This document shows positions 1 to 10,104 of a stretch of 64,000 nt of DNA, piece by piece. The notes below the pieces were generated by a model. It had not been told where the DNA came from. It saw only the letters and a program-made list of their open reading frames with translations, and ran no database searches. The position numbers and the translations under genes are program-made. Positions within the stretch are counted from its first letter, which is position 1, and the number at the start of each line of letters is the position of its first letter. This stretch comes from Methanomicrobiales archaeon (GTDB taxonomy: Archaea; Halobacteriota; Methanomicrobia; Methanomicrobiales; Methanospirillaceae): positions 1 to 64,000 of the forward strand of contig JANXYM010000002.1 of the NCBI GenBank assembly GCA_025350045.1. The letters are read 5' to 3'.

Positions 1-4
1 AAAT

Positions 5-1819
5 TTACATGTCCACGCGTGTCACCACGCCGTGGATCTTGTCGGAGGGCAGCTTGTAGAACTGCACGACTGACGGGGAGAGGCGCTTGATTGCAGAAAA
101 GATACGCCAGATCACATGAGGAGTAATGATATCTTCCATACCATAGAAGATCGTCTTCTCGTCGATCTCAGCCTCTTTTAAGATGCTCCCGATATCGACG
201 ATCTCCATATAGCCCAGATAGATCTCAAAGATCGAGAAACCCTTGGCGATCTCGCGGGTAAACCCCCAGGTCACCCCGAACGGCTGCTCGGTCCTGATGA
301 TGGAGATGATGATATTGTCATCGTACACGATATTATTCGTAAACATGATCCGGGGGATGTATACCGGCAGTTTCCGGAAGTCCCGGGCAAAGAAGAGTGC
401 TGTGCCCGAAATGCGGTTTACCGAATGATAGACTTCGTTGAATTTTACCAAAAAATCATCCAGGGGGATAGGAGTCAATGCGGTTGCAAGCTTCTTCTGG
501 CCATTGACGTAAATCATGATGATGCAGAAGGGGACCAGGGCAATAAGGAGCGAGATGTATCCCCCGTAGGGAATCTTGTGAAAGTTTGCAATGAGGAAGG
601 TAATATTAACGACCAGTACCCCCAGTGCAATACATGATTTTATGATATCTCCTCTGAGGAGGAAGATCCAGAGGATCATAATGCCGGTAATAGCCATGGT
701 CCCGCTCACCGCCAGTCCATAGGCATGTGTCAGGTTGTTGGATGTTTTGAAGATGACAATCATGAGCAGGACTGCAAAGAGGAGACACCAGTTCACGATA
801 TCGATATAAATCTGTGACCTGAGGTGGGGAGACGTGTATTCGATATGCAGAAGGGGCATAATGCGGGTGGTGATACCCTGGTACACAATGGAGAATATTC
901 CCGATATCATGGCCTGCGATGCAATGATGGATGCCAGGATACTGAGCAGGAGGAAGGGGATATACAATATCTGCATCTGGGAAAAAACCATCTCAAAAAG
1001 AATGTTTTTTGCACCGGGGTGGGTCATCAGGAATGCCCCCTGCCCGAAATAATTTATCGCGAGGGCAATAAAGACCAGGTACCAGGCTCGTATAATCGGC
1101 TCTCTTCCCAGATGCCCCATATCGGCATACAATGCTTCGCCACCGGTTGCACAGAGAATGACGGATGAGAGGATGAGGAATCCGGCAAGCCCGTTGTGCA
1201 GGAGATAATTTATCCCGTACATCGGGTTGAGTGCCAGCAGTACCTGGGGAGCTGCACATAATGCGACAAGTCCCCCGGCTGCGAGAGCCAGGAACCAGAG
1301 CACCATCACCGGGCCAAATGCCCATGCCACCCGTTCAGAGCCTCGTGCCTGAACGGCAAAGATCGCGATTGCAATGATCCCTGCCACCACCATGAGCGAT
1401 ACCTGGGCGGTATTTTCAAAGCCCGGGATCAGGAGCACTCCTTCAACGGCTGAAAGGATAGTAATTGCGGGGGTGATGACGCAATCGCCGATAAAAAGGG
1501 ATATGCCAATGATGGCAAGCAGGGACACAAACGCAACCTTATGCCCGGATTTTAAGAGGGGCAGCAGGATCTCCTTGAGCACAATCGTGCCGCCTTCACC
1601 TTTCTTTCCCAGGTGCATGGCAAGAAACGTGTACTCGAGGGTAACAAGGATAGTCAGCGTCCAGATGATCAGGGACAGGATACCCATCACGTTCTGAGGT
1701 GTAGGAGGAATGAGCAGAAAAATTGCCGTAAGGGTATAGATGGGACTGGTGCCGATATCCCCGAATACGAGACCCATGGATTTGACGATTCCGGGAATGG
1801 CAAAATAGTTTTTCAGCAT
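5..1819 (-). CDS. kup: KUP-family potassium uptake protein
   Basis: 604 aa ORF; N-terminal FGDIGTSPIYTLTAIF motif and many TM segments typical of Kup/HAK. Confidence 0.95.
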   Translation of the reverse strand: MLKNYFAIPGIVKSMGLVFGDIGTSPIYTLTAIFLLIPPTPQNVMGILSLIIWTLTILVTLEYTFLAMHLGKKGEGGTIVLKEILLPLLKSGHKVAFVSLLAIIGISLFIGDCVITPAITILSAVEGVLLIPGFENTAQVSLMVVAGIIAIAIFAVQARGSERVAWAFGPVMVLWFLALAAGGLVALCAAPQVLLALNPMYGINYLLHNGLAGFLILSSVILCATGGEALYADMGHLGREPIIRAWYLVFIALAINYFGQGAFLMTHPGAKNILFEMVFSQMQILYIPFLLLSILASIIASQAMISGIFSIVYQGITTRIMPLLHIEYTSPHLRSQIYIDIVNWCLLFAVLLMIVIFKTSNNLTHAYGLAVSGTMAITGIMILWIFLLRGDIIKSCIALGVLVVNITFLIANFHKIPYGGYISLLIALVPFCIIMIYVNGQKKLATALTPIPLDDFLVKFNEVYHSVNRISGTALFFARDFRKLPVYIPRIMFTNNIVYDDNIIISIIRTEQPFGVTWGFTREIAKGFSIFEIYLGYMEIVDIGSILKEAEIDEKTIFYGMEDIITPHVIWRIFSAIKRLSPSVVQFYKLPSDKIHGVVTRVDM

Positions 1820-1876
1820 CTCTTCATTATCTCTCGTCGGAAATAGGGTATAATGCTTTCCCTTTTGGTGTGATTG

Positions 1877-2926
1877 TTAAAAAATTCCGGCCAATTCTTC
1901 GTTATCAGCCATTGATGAAGCATTGCGCTCTTTTCTCTCTTCAGTATACATGCGGTAACTGGTGATAACCAGCACAATGATGAGCGGGCCGAGCACAAAT
2001 CCGGCAAGCCCCATGGTCAGGATTCCCCCGATAATACCGATGAACATGATCACCGGGTTGATCTTTACCCTTCTGCCGATAAGCACCGGCCGGACATAGA
2101 CCTCCGGGACCAGCGAGACTACCAGGTACCCGAGGAAGAAGAGGATCAGTACCCCACGGGTATCGCCCAGTGCCAGGGCATACGCGCCAATAAGGATAAA
2201 CGCCGTGGAGGACCCGATGATGGGGATCAGTTCACAGAATGCAGCAAAATACGCATAAAAGATGATATTGCCATACCCGAGCAGCCAGAAGACCGGGATG
2301 GCGATGAAGAACGTGAGGACTGCGATTGCTATCTGGACTATATAGATGGCGTATAAGGTGTCACCCGTGACATCCGAAAGACGGGAGATATATTTCTTCA
2401 GCGCCGCAGGAATGTGACTGATAATCTTTGTCCTGAGCTCTTCACCCCGCAAGAACAGCATGAACAGGGTAAAGAAGAAGACAAACATCTTAAAAAGGAT
2501 GATCGGAAGATAGGCGATCAGGGTTTTCTGGTAATCAACAAAGAGTGCCGTGCCTTCGTTTAACAGGGTGGAAAGACTGGTCTTGCTCAACGGGATACCG
2601 TAGGCCATGGGATTGGTCATGGGGTCATTGAGCCAGTTTCCGATAGTGGAAAACATCAGGGTGAGGGAAGAGGAATTTGCAGAGAAAATGGCAAGGGTGA
2701 CAAGTCCCATGAGGCAGAAGACTCCCAGCACGGCAAGGGTCATCACCGAAGCCGAGATCCAGGGCCGCATGCGAAGGGAAAGCCGGTGATGGAGCGGGAT
2801 CAGTACGATTGCGAGCGATGCGCCGAGCAGCACCATATCCATAATTGACCAGAATGCGGCAAACGCAAGGATAGTGAGAAGGATTAACAGAATTGACGGA
2901 AACTGGTCTGAGCGGATCCTGATCAT
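1877..2926 (-). CDS. AI-2E family transporter (PerM-like)
   Basis: 349 aa, multi-TM, C-terminal ...LVVSLVPEVYVRPVLIGRRVKINPVIMFIGIIGGILTMGLAGFVLGPLI typical of the family. Confidence 0.88.
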   Translation of the reverse strand: MIRIRSDQFPSILLILLTILAFAAFWSIMDMVLLGASLAIVLIPLHHRLSLRMRPWISASVMTLAVLGVFCLMGLVTLAIFSANSSSLTLMFSTIGNWLNDPMTNPMAYGIPLSKTSLSTLLNEGTALFVDYQKTLIAYLPIILFKMFVFFFTLFMLFLRGEELRTKIISHIPAALKKYISRLSDVTGDTLYAIYIVQIAIAVLTFFIAIPVFWLLGYGNIIFYAYFAAFCELIPIIGSSTAFILIGAYALALGDTRGVLILFFLGYLVVSLVPEVYVRPVLIGRRVKINPVIMFIGIIGGILTMGLAGFVLGPLIIVLVITSYRMYTEERKERNASSMADNEELAGIF

Positions 2927-3047
2927 GAATGAATAGCTATTGCACAGGACAGGGAATTAATAACTATGCCCGGCCTCCCGGCACCCGCAAATCAAAAAAA
3001 ATCGATACCCATAACACTAATAACCGCCCAATCACCTTGGTTATCAG

Positions 3048-4553
3048 ATGAAGCGCATCGAGCATATAGCCATGATCGCGCACGACATGGGGCTGATCTT
3101 TGAGTTCCTCGGTGTCGTATCATTCCTGCCGTTCCTGGTGCTCGTCATCTTCCGGGAATGGAATCTCATCCTCCCCATGGCAACTGCTCCGCTCGTCTTT
3201 ATCCTGCTGGGCTATGCGATCTCCCACATTCCCCACCAGGATATCGAACCTTCCCCCTCCATCACCATCGCCGCACTCGCCCTGTCGTGGCTTGCCATTG
3301 CCCTCATCGGGGCACTCCCGTTTGTCTTTGGGCTGCACATGAGTTACGTGGACAGTGTCTTTGAAGCCATGTCCGGGTGGACGGGGACCGGGTTTACCAT
3401 GATCTCCTCGCTGGATACCACGCCCAAAACCCTGCTCTTCTGGCGCTCGTTTACCCAGTGGATCGGGGGTATCGGGATCATTGTATTCGGGATATCCCTG
3501 CGCCGCAAGACCCGTATCTCGCTCTTCCGGCTTTACCGCGCAGAAGGCCGGGAAGAGGAACTGATCCCCGCTTCGGTCACCTCGAGTCGCCGCATGTGGA
3601 TGATCTACCTTGTCCTGACCTTTGGATTCACCGGCCTTATCATGCTCTCGGGAATCCCGCTCTGGGATTCCCTCAATCTTGTCATGGTTGCGATTGCAAC
3701 CGGAGGGTTCACTCTCCATGCGGGAGGACTTGGCTATTATAACAATCCGCTGCTTGAAGCCCTGCTCATCCCGGTTATGCTGGCCGGGGCCATCCCGTTC
3801 AAGATCTTTTTTTTCCTGTATCACGGTAAAGTGGTGAACATGCTGCGGGACCCAACGGTCAGGATATTGCTGCTTATCGCGCTCGTGGGATCAGTGATCA
3901 CTTCCCTGGATCTCTTTATCTTCGGGAGCCTGCCCATTACCATGGCGTTCCGCCAGGGTATCTTTACGGCAGTATCCGCATTGTGCACCTGCGGGCTCCA
4001 GAACTCATCCCCCCATTACTGGGCAGCAATCCCGATTGCTGTCGTGGCCATGCTTATGTTTATTGGCGGGTCCATGGGCAGTGCTGCCGGCGGGGTAAAA
4101 GTGAACCGGGTGATGCTCGTGTACGATGGGGTGAGATGGTGGTTCCGGCGGTTCTTTGTGAGCAGCCGTGTCCTCATACCCTTAAAGTCCGGCGGTCATA
4201 CCCTCTCTCATGCGAACTCTGACCTGGCGATCTCAAAAAACCTGCTCGTCATCGTGATGTACGTCATCACCATATTCATTGCAACGATAGTCACCCTTCA
4301 CCTCTATATCACGTCATTCCGGTTGGAAGAGGTGGTCTTTGAACTGGTCTCGGCATTGAGCAACGTGGGGCTCACGGTAGGGTTTATCAGTGCGGCAAGT
4401 CCGGTCACGATAAAATGGATCTTCATCCTGCTCATGTGGTTGGGAAGGCTCGAGATCGTGCCGGTCATTATCATTCTCCTGGGCATTGCCCGGGAGATCG
4501 AGATGGATACACACAATGCTCCCCCGGATCACGATACTGCACCCCGGAATTAA
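3048..4553 (+). CDS. trkH: TrkH family potassium uptake protein
   Basis: 501 aa; FEAMSGWTGTGFTM, FWRSFTQWIGGIGIIVFGISL, GGSMGSAAGGVKVNRV selectivity-loop motifs. Confidence 0.93.
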   Translation: MKRIEHIAMIAHDMGLIFEFLGVVSFLPFLVLVIFREWNLILPMATAPLVFILLGYAISHIPHQDIEPSPSITIAALALSWLAIALIGALPFVFGLHMSYVDSVFEAMSGWTGTGFTMISSLDTTPKTLLFWRSFTQWIGGIGIIVFGISLRRKTRISLFRLYRAEGREEELIPASVTSSRRMWMIYLVLTFGFTGLIMLSGIPLWDSLNLVMVAIATGGFTLHAGGLGYYNNPLLEALLIPVMLAGAIPFKIFFFLYHGKVVNMLRDPTVRILLLIALVGSVITSLDLFIFGSLPITMAFRQGIFTAVSALCTCGLQNSSPHYWAAIPIAVVAMLMFIGGSMGSAAGGVKVNRVMLVYDGVRWWFRRFFVSSRVLIPLKSGGHTLSHANSDLAISKNLLVIVMYVITIFIATIVTLHLYITSFRLEEVVFELVSALSNVGLTVGFISAASPVTIKWIFILLMWLGRLEIVPVIIILLGIAREIEMDTHNAPPDHDTAPRN

Positions 4554-5155
4554 TGTGCAGGGCACAGGAACATTCCGGCCCGGGTCAGAACCCTTTTTTC
4601 AACCGTTTTTTTTTTGTTCTGGAGAATGCATATTTTTCCTTACGCTTTTTTGGGGTTGTTTGCAACCCCCTTACGGTTATGGCATCTGCGGAATGCGATA
4701 GTGATGTACCGGGTTTCGGGCCATTTTGGGATATTCAGGGTAAACGGACTCCGGAATTCAAAAAGAAAATGGTATATGTGGTATTCGGCAGTGAACTGAA
4801 AAGTTCATGCAGATTTTTTTGAGAGCTTTTTATCGGTTCTGTTGAAACACCCATGAACGGGAGTTCGCACCCAATGCGTGAAAATTGTTTTTATGATGTT
4901 CCCCCGCTTCAGGGCCTCTTTTTAGGCACAGCGGGACAAAGTGGTTTCCTGTATATTTCTCGTTATTAATCCGCCGCACAGGAAGCCCTTTCGGGGGCGG
5001 CGGAGTTTATCATATCCGGGGGTATGGGGGTATCAACCCCCATCATAATTTCTGAAATTGATAATTTTCTGGGAAAATTCGATTTTTTTCCCATTTTTTC
5101 CCATTGTATGCTTATTCTCTACAGCAGCCATGAAGGAGCCCCCTATCTGCCTGAA

Positions 5156-5250
5156 GAGGGGGAAGCAGCCCAAGGGAAGCATCCCCCTGACCCCCGGTTT
5201 TCATCGGCATCTTCCTATCGCACTATTGGGAGGCACGAGCGGCAGGGGCG
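5156..5250. repeat. dispersed intergenic repeat, copy A
   Basis: agagggggaagcagcccaagggaagcatccccctgaccccc followed by ...ctattgggaggcacgagcggcaggggcg; similar sequences near 5.4, 6.95 and 20.06 kb. Confidence 0.6.
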
Positions 5251-5334
5251 TAATGGATGACGTGCAAAGAGTACTCAGGAATGACTGCGTATGTCTCATA
5301 AGGGTTTCAGCAGAGTCAGATTATCTTTAATTTC

Positions 5335-5482
5335 GTCTCTGTTGAAATCCTTTTTTCTTGTGATTCGCTTCCACATATCGGCTGTTTGGAGGGTGACCCC
5401 CTCTCTCCCTTAAGAGGGGAAGGCAGCCCAAGGGGTGCACCCCCCTGACCCCCCATTTTTTTTGAGGGTTGCAACAGAGCCT
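5335..5482. mobile_element. MITE-like remnant bounded by ends resembling the IS at 17967-18956
   Basis: left CTCTGTTGAAATCC (5337-5350) is identical to the right end of the IS at 18956 read inward; right end TTGCAACAGAGCC is an imperfect inverted copy. Confidence 0.45.
5395..5455. repeat. dispersed intergenic repeat, copy B
   Basis: gaccccctctctcccttaagaggggaaggcagcccaaggggtgcacccccctgacccccc. Confidence 0.6.
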
Positions 5483-5642
5483 TAATTTTTCATCATCAGC
5501 TCCATTCCCCCTTTTCCTGACACAACCGCGCATTCGGGGATGGCTCGGTTTTTTTCATAATGATTAAGGATAATCTGAGCGTGCAGGACCGGTTTGGTAC
5601 TCTCTTACCCCTATTCTTAATCACCCCCAAAGGCCAATACTA

Positions 5643-6866
5643 GTGACAATACGGTGGATAATGGCCGAAATAAAAATAATCGGAACTGCGCATGTCTCGC
5701 AGGAAAGTGTGGATGAAGTGCGGTTGGCTATCGAGGAATACCGGCCGGATATTGTAGCCATTGAACTCGACCAGTCGCGCTATGCAGCCTTGAAAAAACT
5801 GGGTCGCGATCCTTCGGTCAATGATGTCCTCGAAGTAAAAAATTTCAACACGCTCCTTGTCCAGTGGCTGATGGCCTATCTCCAGCGCAAGATCGGTTTT
5901 GATGTCGGTGTCGAGCCCGGTGCAGAGATGAAAGCAGCGATCGAGGAAGCAGAGAAACGCGGCATTCCCATCGGGCTGGTCGACCGGGATATACGCCTCA
6001 CCCTCCTGCGGTTCTGGAGCGCAATGGGTTTTGTGGAAAAGTTAAAGATGATCTGGGCACTCGTCATCTCGATTGCGGAAGTGGACAATGGCCAGGAGAT
6101 CGATATCGAGTCGCTCAAGCAGCAGGATGTGATCGATATGGTCATGGTGGAGTTCCGCAAGTTCTCCCCGAACGGCGCCCGGGCCCTGATTGATGAGCGC
6201 GACGCGTATATCGCTCACCAGCTGGTTCTTTTAAAAGTGCAGCGTCCCGAGGGGCGCATCCTTGCCATTGTCGGTGCCGGGCACCGGCAGGGCATTGAGA
6301 ATTATCTTCTCAGCCCGGCAAGTCTCCCCCCTTTTGATTCGCTCACCCGGGAACCCAAATCCTTCCCCTGGGCAAAGATCTTCGGGTTTACCATAACTGC
6401 GCTCTTTGCCTTCCTGCTCGCCGCAATTGCGTTTTCCGGCGTTGGCTGGGGTGTGCTGCTCTATGCCTTCCTCTTCTGGGTTGTGATCCATGGCGTACTT
6501 GCGGCAATCGGAACCCTTGCTGCAGGCGGACACCCTTACTCGGCACTCACCAGTTTTGCCGTGGCATGGATGACCTCGCTCAATCCGATGCTCCATTCCG
6601 GGTGGATTGCCGCGTATGTCGAAGCAAAGGTAAGAAAACCTCCTATGTCGGATTTCCGGAAGATCTATGATGCACAATCTCTCACCGACATGGCAAAGAT
6701 TCCCCTCTTTAAAGTGGTACTGGTAGCTGCCCTGACCAATCTTGGCAGCCTGCTGGGCACGGTGCTGTACTTCATCTTTATTTTTCCCGTGCTCGGGATC
6801 GATCCGGGGGTGGTCATCTCCACCGGTATCCAGAATATGTGGACCTGGATAACCCATCTCGTGTAA
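5643..6866 (+). CDS. TraB family protein (TraB/GumN-type domain plus C-terminal TM region)
   Basis: IIGTAHVSQESVDEV, VAIELDQSRYAAL, AIVGAGHRQGI motifs; start may be ATG 5661. Confidence 0.88.
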   Translation: MTIRWIMAEIKIIGTAHVSQESVDEVRLAIEEYRPDIVAIELDQSRYAALKKLGRDPSVNDVLEVKNFNTLLVQWLMAYLQRKIGFDVGVEPGAEMKAAIEEAEKRGIPIGLVDRDIRLTLLRFWSAMGFVEKLKMIWALVISIAEVDNGQEIDIESLKQQDVIDMVMVEFRKFSPNGARALIDERDAYIAHQLVLLKVQRPEGRILAIVGAGHRQGIENYLLSPASLPPFDSLTREPKSFPWAKIFGFTITALFAFLLAAIAFSGVGWGVLLYAFLFWVVIHGVLAAIGTLAAGGHPYSALTSFAVAWMTSLNPMLHSGWIAAYVEAKVRKPPMSDFRKIYDAQSLTDMAKIPLFKVVLVAALTNLGSLLGTVLYFIFIFPVLGIDPGVVISTGIQNMWTWITHLV

Positions 6867-6939
6867 TATTTTTCAGGCTCGTTTAAGAATCCAATTTTAT
6901 CCCGCGATTCGGGTACCCTCTTTTAGTAATTATGCGTCC

Positions 6940-7078
6940 TGACCCCCTCTTTCCCTGAAGAAGGGGAGGCAACGAGAAGGGGAGCGTTCCTTTGACCCCC
7001 TTTAAGCAGAATTTTCATTACCCTTCTGCAGGCCTATACCCGTGTAGGGGATGCCTGAAGCGACAGGGGCGGAGGCAT
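6940..7078. repeat. dispersed intergenic repeat, copy C
   Basis: gaccccctctttccctgaagaaggggaggcaac...ggagcgttcctttgaccccc ... gtaggggatgcctgaagcgacaggggcggaggc. Confidence 0.5.
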
Positions 7079-7254
7079 CATATGCCGCAGGCCCCAGGAG
7101 CGGCCTGTGATAAAAATCGGTGATTTTTACCGAGCCTTTTTTTTTTTTAAACCCAACGGATTCGTTAAAAATAAGCAGCGAAGAAGGGCCGTGTTTCTGC
7201 CGGATAAAAAAAGAGAGAGCCCGTTTCTTGGAATACTGGAGTGAACCTCAACAA

Positions 7255-7599
7255 CTAAGGGGATTTCCTTATTTCCGCAATCTCGCAGTCGATCCAGTCC
7301 TGCACAACCAGTTTCATCTCCTGTGTCGTCATGCCGGGGTGGTACCGGACACTGATCTCCACTTCCAGCAGATCGAGCACAGGCTGGACTATGGCCAGGT
7401 ATGCCTCGGGCGTGGTAAATCCCCCGTGTTGTTTGAGATGCAGCAGGACCAGCTCATTGAGGTGGACCATCTCATCGGTCATATCAATGATCCGTTCCAG
7501 CGTGTTACACCGGGGGGGTTCTGATGAAGAGGTAGTATCCGTCACCTCTGTCGCATTGCTCTCAGAACCGGTATTCCGGGGAATATTATTTTCTGTCAT
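7255..7599 (-). CDS. hypothetical protein
   Basis: 114 aa ORF in an intergenic gap with credible composition; no family recognised. Confidence 0.5.
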   Translation of the reverse strand: MTENNIPRNTGSESNATEVTDTTSSSEPPRCNTLERIIDMTDEMVHLNELVLLHLKQHGGFTTPEAYLAIVQPVLDLLEVEISVRYHPGMTTQEMKLVVQDWIDCEIAEIRKSP

Positions 7600-7769
7600 G
7601 TAACCTGTGCCTTCTTCACAATCCCTGTTTTTTTTCGCCCTGTTCCCGTGATAAAATGGTTTTTGGTTCCGGATTAAATAGGTTCGTGTCAGTGCACGAA
7701 GGTGAATGATATTGTGGTTCTGAGGAGGAGGAAGGGAAAAAAACTCCCCGCTTTTTTGGATAACTATTT

Positions 7770-8486
7770 TTATTTGGTCGGGGATTCCGGCTTTGGCAGG
7801 AACGGGATGAGGGAAGCAGCAATCTTGGCGATGCTCATGGACTGGAGGACAACTTTTCCCGGGCCGGTGAGGGTAGTGACAAAGAGTCCTTCCCCGCCAA
7901 AGAGGGCGGTGGTGATGCCGCCTGCGAGAGCGATATCGTAACGTACGGTCTTTTCAAACCCTACCACAAGACCGGTCTGCACCTTGATGACCTCTTCGGG
8001 TTTTAACATAATCTCGATGATGTCGCCGCAGCAGTGCAGGAAGACAATGCCGTTGCCACTCATGTGCTGGAGGATGAATCCCTGTCCGCCAAAAAGACCG
8101 GCACGGAATTTCTCTGCGAGTGCAATATCCAGTTCCACGCCTTCTTCGCACGCGAGAAAGGATTCCCTCTTTGCTATGAACTCCTTTCCTTCAGAGATAG
8201 TCACCGGAAAGATCTTGCCCGGCATCATGCCGGCAAAGGATACAAAACCCGGCTTGTCACCCGTTGTAAACCGGGTGAGAAAGAGACTTTCCCCGGCCAC
8301 TGCGCGTTTCAGGCCCGATATGACGCCTCCTTTGAGCTGGCTCTCCATCTGGAATGAACCGGTCATGTTCACCATGGCGCCGGCTTCTGCAAAGATTCCC
8401 TCACCCATAGCCAGGTCAATCTTTACCATCTGGAGGTTGTCACCAATAATCTCGTGCTTCATGATATTTCCTGCATGATCATTCAC
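7770..8486 (-). CDS. TIGR00266 / AIM24 family protein
   Basis: MKHEIIGDNLQMVKIDLAMGEGIFAEAGAMVNMTGSFQMESQLKGG...SLFLTRFTT; start probably the internal ATG of MKHEI. Confidence 0.85.
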   Translation of the reverse strand: MNDHAGNIMKHEIIGDNLQMVKIDLAMGEGIFAEAGAMVNMTGSFQMESQLKGGVISGLKRAVAGESLFLTRFTTGDKPGFVSFAGMMPGKIFPVTISEGKEFIAKRESFLACEEGVELDIALAEKFRAGLFGGQGFILQHMSGNGIVFLHCCGDIIEIMLKPEEVIKVQTGLVVGFEKTVRYDIALAGGITTALFGGEGLFVTTLTGPGKVVLQSMSIAKIAASLIPFLPKPESPTK

Positions 8487-9252
8487 GGGAAAAGGAGAAA
8501 TGTGTTTGGGATTTTTTTTAAAGAGCGGGAATTTTTTTTAGAGAGAATTGTTGTGAGATCTTCTGGGATTTTTTTTGAAAAATTAAAACGGTTTTGGATT
8601 TTAATGGGAAAAACCGGCATTTATACAACTCCAGAACGTCCGGAGCGATTACGGATTTTCCCTGAGATCTTTTTTGGCGGGCAGTGAAAAAAGGGAAATA
8701 TAATTGTGCGAAATCATACTGAAATTATTCCATTACCCAATTGGGAAAAAAGGTTTCTACCGGGATCCAGAAACCTTCGATTCTGGGCACTTTGCGGTCT
8801 TTGTTTTCCGGCAAAGTCCAAAACGGATTCCATTATTGTGAAGATCACCCCCTGTTCGATCGAAAACTCCTCGAAGAATTGCATGAACAGGAGGTCCGGA
8901 ATAGATCCCGAAATTTACGTCGGTACGCGACGTGAGTGAACTTCGTTCCGAGCCCCAAAAAGGGGGTTCTTTTCCCTTTTCGCCAATATCAGCCCATCCG
9001 TCAACCGATCGCCCCTCCCATTGAGCCTATTTGCGCACATTCACCTCTCCGTCATGATTTTCAGGAATCAGGAGCCTTATCGGGCAGTAAAAACTGAATT
9101 TACATCCAGTTTCTCTGAATTACGCACATTTTTCAGGATCATAGGGGGTTCCAGGAATGGGTCCACCGTCGGAGAATGACGATTTCCCTTCCGGTACTAT
9201 TCCCGGGTCTGGCCCTTTGGTGATCATTGGCGTGGGGGTGCTCTGGTCTGCT

Positions 9253-9275
9253 TATATTCACCGACGGTGAATATA
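9253..9275. promoter_or_regulatory. perfect 23-bp palindrome (operator-like)
   Basis: TATATTCACCG-A-CGGTGAATATA, 11-bp arms and 1-nt centre. Confidence 0.5.
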
Positions 9276-10104
9276 CTCTCACCTTCGGAGGGCGCTCCTC
9301 AAAAAAGGGGTTTCCTTCAATCCCCCTCCAGGAATACAGGTTAATGTGCGATCCTCAATCCAAAGGGGTCTAAAGAGGCATATTTTGGAGCCCGCCTGAT
9401 CCCGATATAAGCCAAACGGAGGGTATTTTGCGCTTCTCTGAAAAACAGAGACCTGCTTTTTTGCGAATACGGCATAAAAATGCTGCCGGAAGGGGTAAAC
9501 GGAGGCTGAAATGGGCTTTGATGGGAGGTACTCAAAGTAGGGGCGGTTATCAGATGGAGAAGGAACTGGTAGGAATGCAGGTACCCGGGAAAGGCTGTCT
9601 CTGACGATGCAGGGTCCCTTTCCGGCAATTGCATGAGTCAAGCCCCGTAGTATGCCTCAGCCGATTCTGGGGACTTCGGCAGAGAACGGATGGAGTCTGC
9701 CGGGAAATTTCCCGCCCGGTCCCGGTACGAAAAATATCGCCCGGTCTATCACAAAAAAAATTTGAGCAGTTTTTTTGATAGACACAACATGCTCTGAAGA
9801 AATTTCCGTAGTTTCAAAAAAGTATGTTCATGGATTCATGAGATTTTCTATGTGACCCCGTTTCCTAAAAAAAGCAAAGCAGCCCGGGAGGATCACTGCC
9901 CGGATACCCTTTTCCTGTAAGGTTCATGAACCCCCTGCGTTATTATTGTCATCGGGGGATGCCCTGGTGGGGGGGATCTGCGAGCCGGACTAAAAAAAAC
10001 CCTCCAGGAAAACCGGGTGATTTCTGCAGAGTGAAAAAAATGGTTTTTTTTAAAAGGCACTCCCAACATATTTATCAGCCTCGAATCAATCATTAAAACG
10101 GATT

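Noticed and set aside
3120-3824. 234-aa minus-strand ORF opposite trkH
   Set aside because: Highly charged, D/E/G/K-rich antisense translation of a hydrophobic gene; typical shadow ORF.
8741-8935. 64-aa ORF (MGKKVSTGIQKPSILGTLRSLFSGKVQNGFHYCEDHPLFDRKLLEELHEQEVRNRSRNLRRYAT)
   Set aside because: Composition plausible but only a non-ATG start, no recognisable family and no clear RBS; kept as a note, not a feature.
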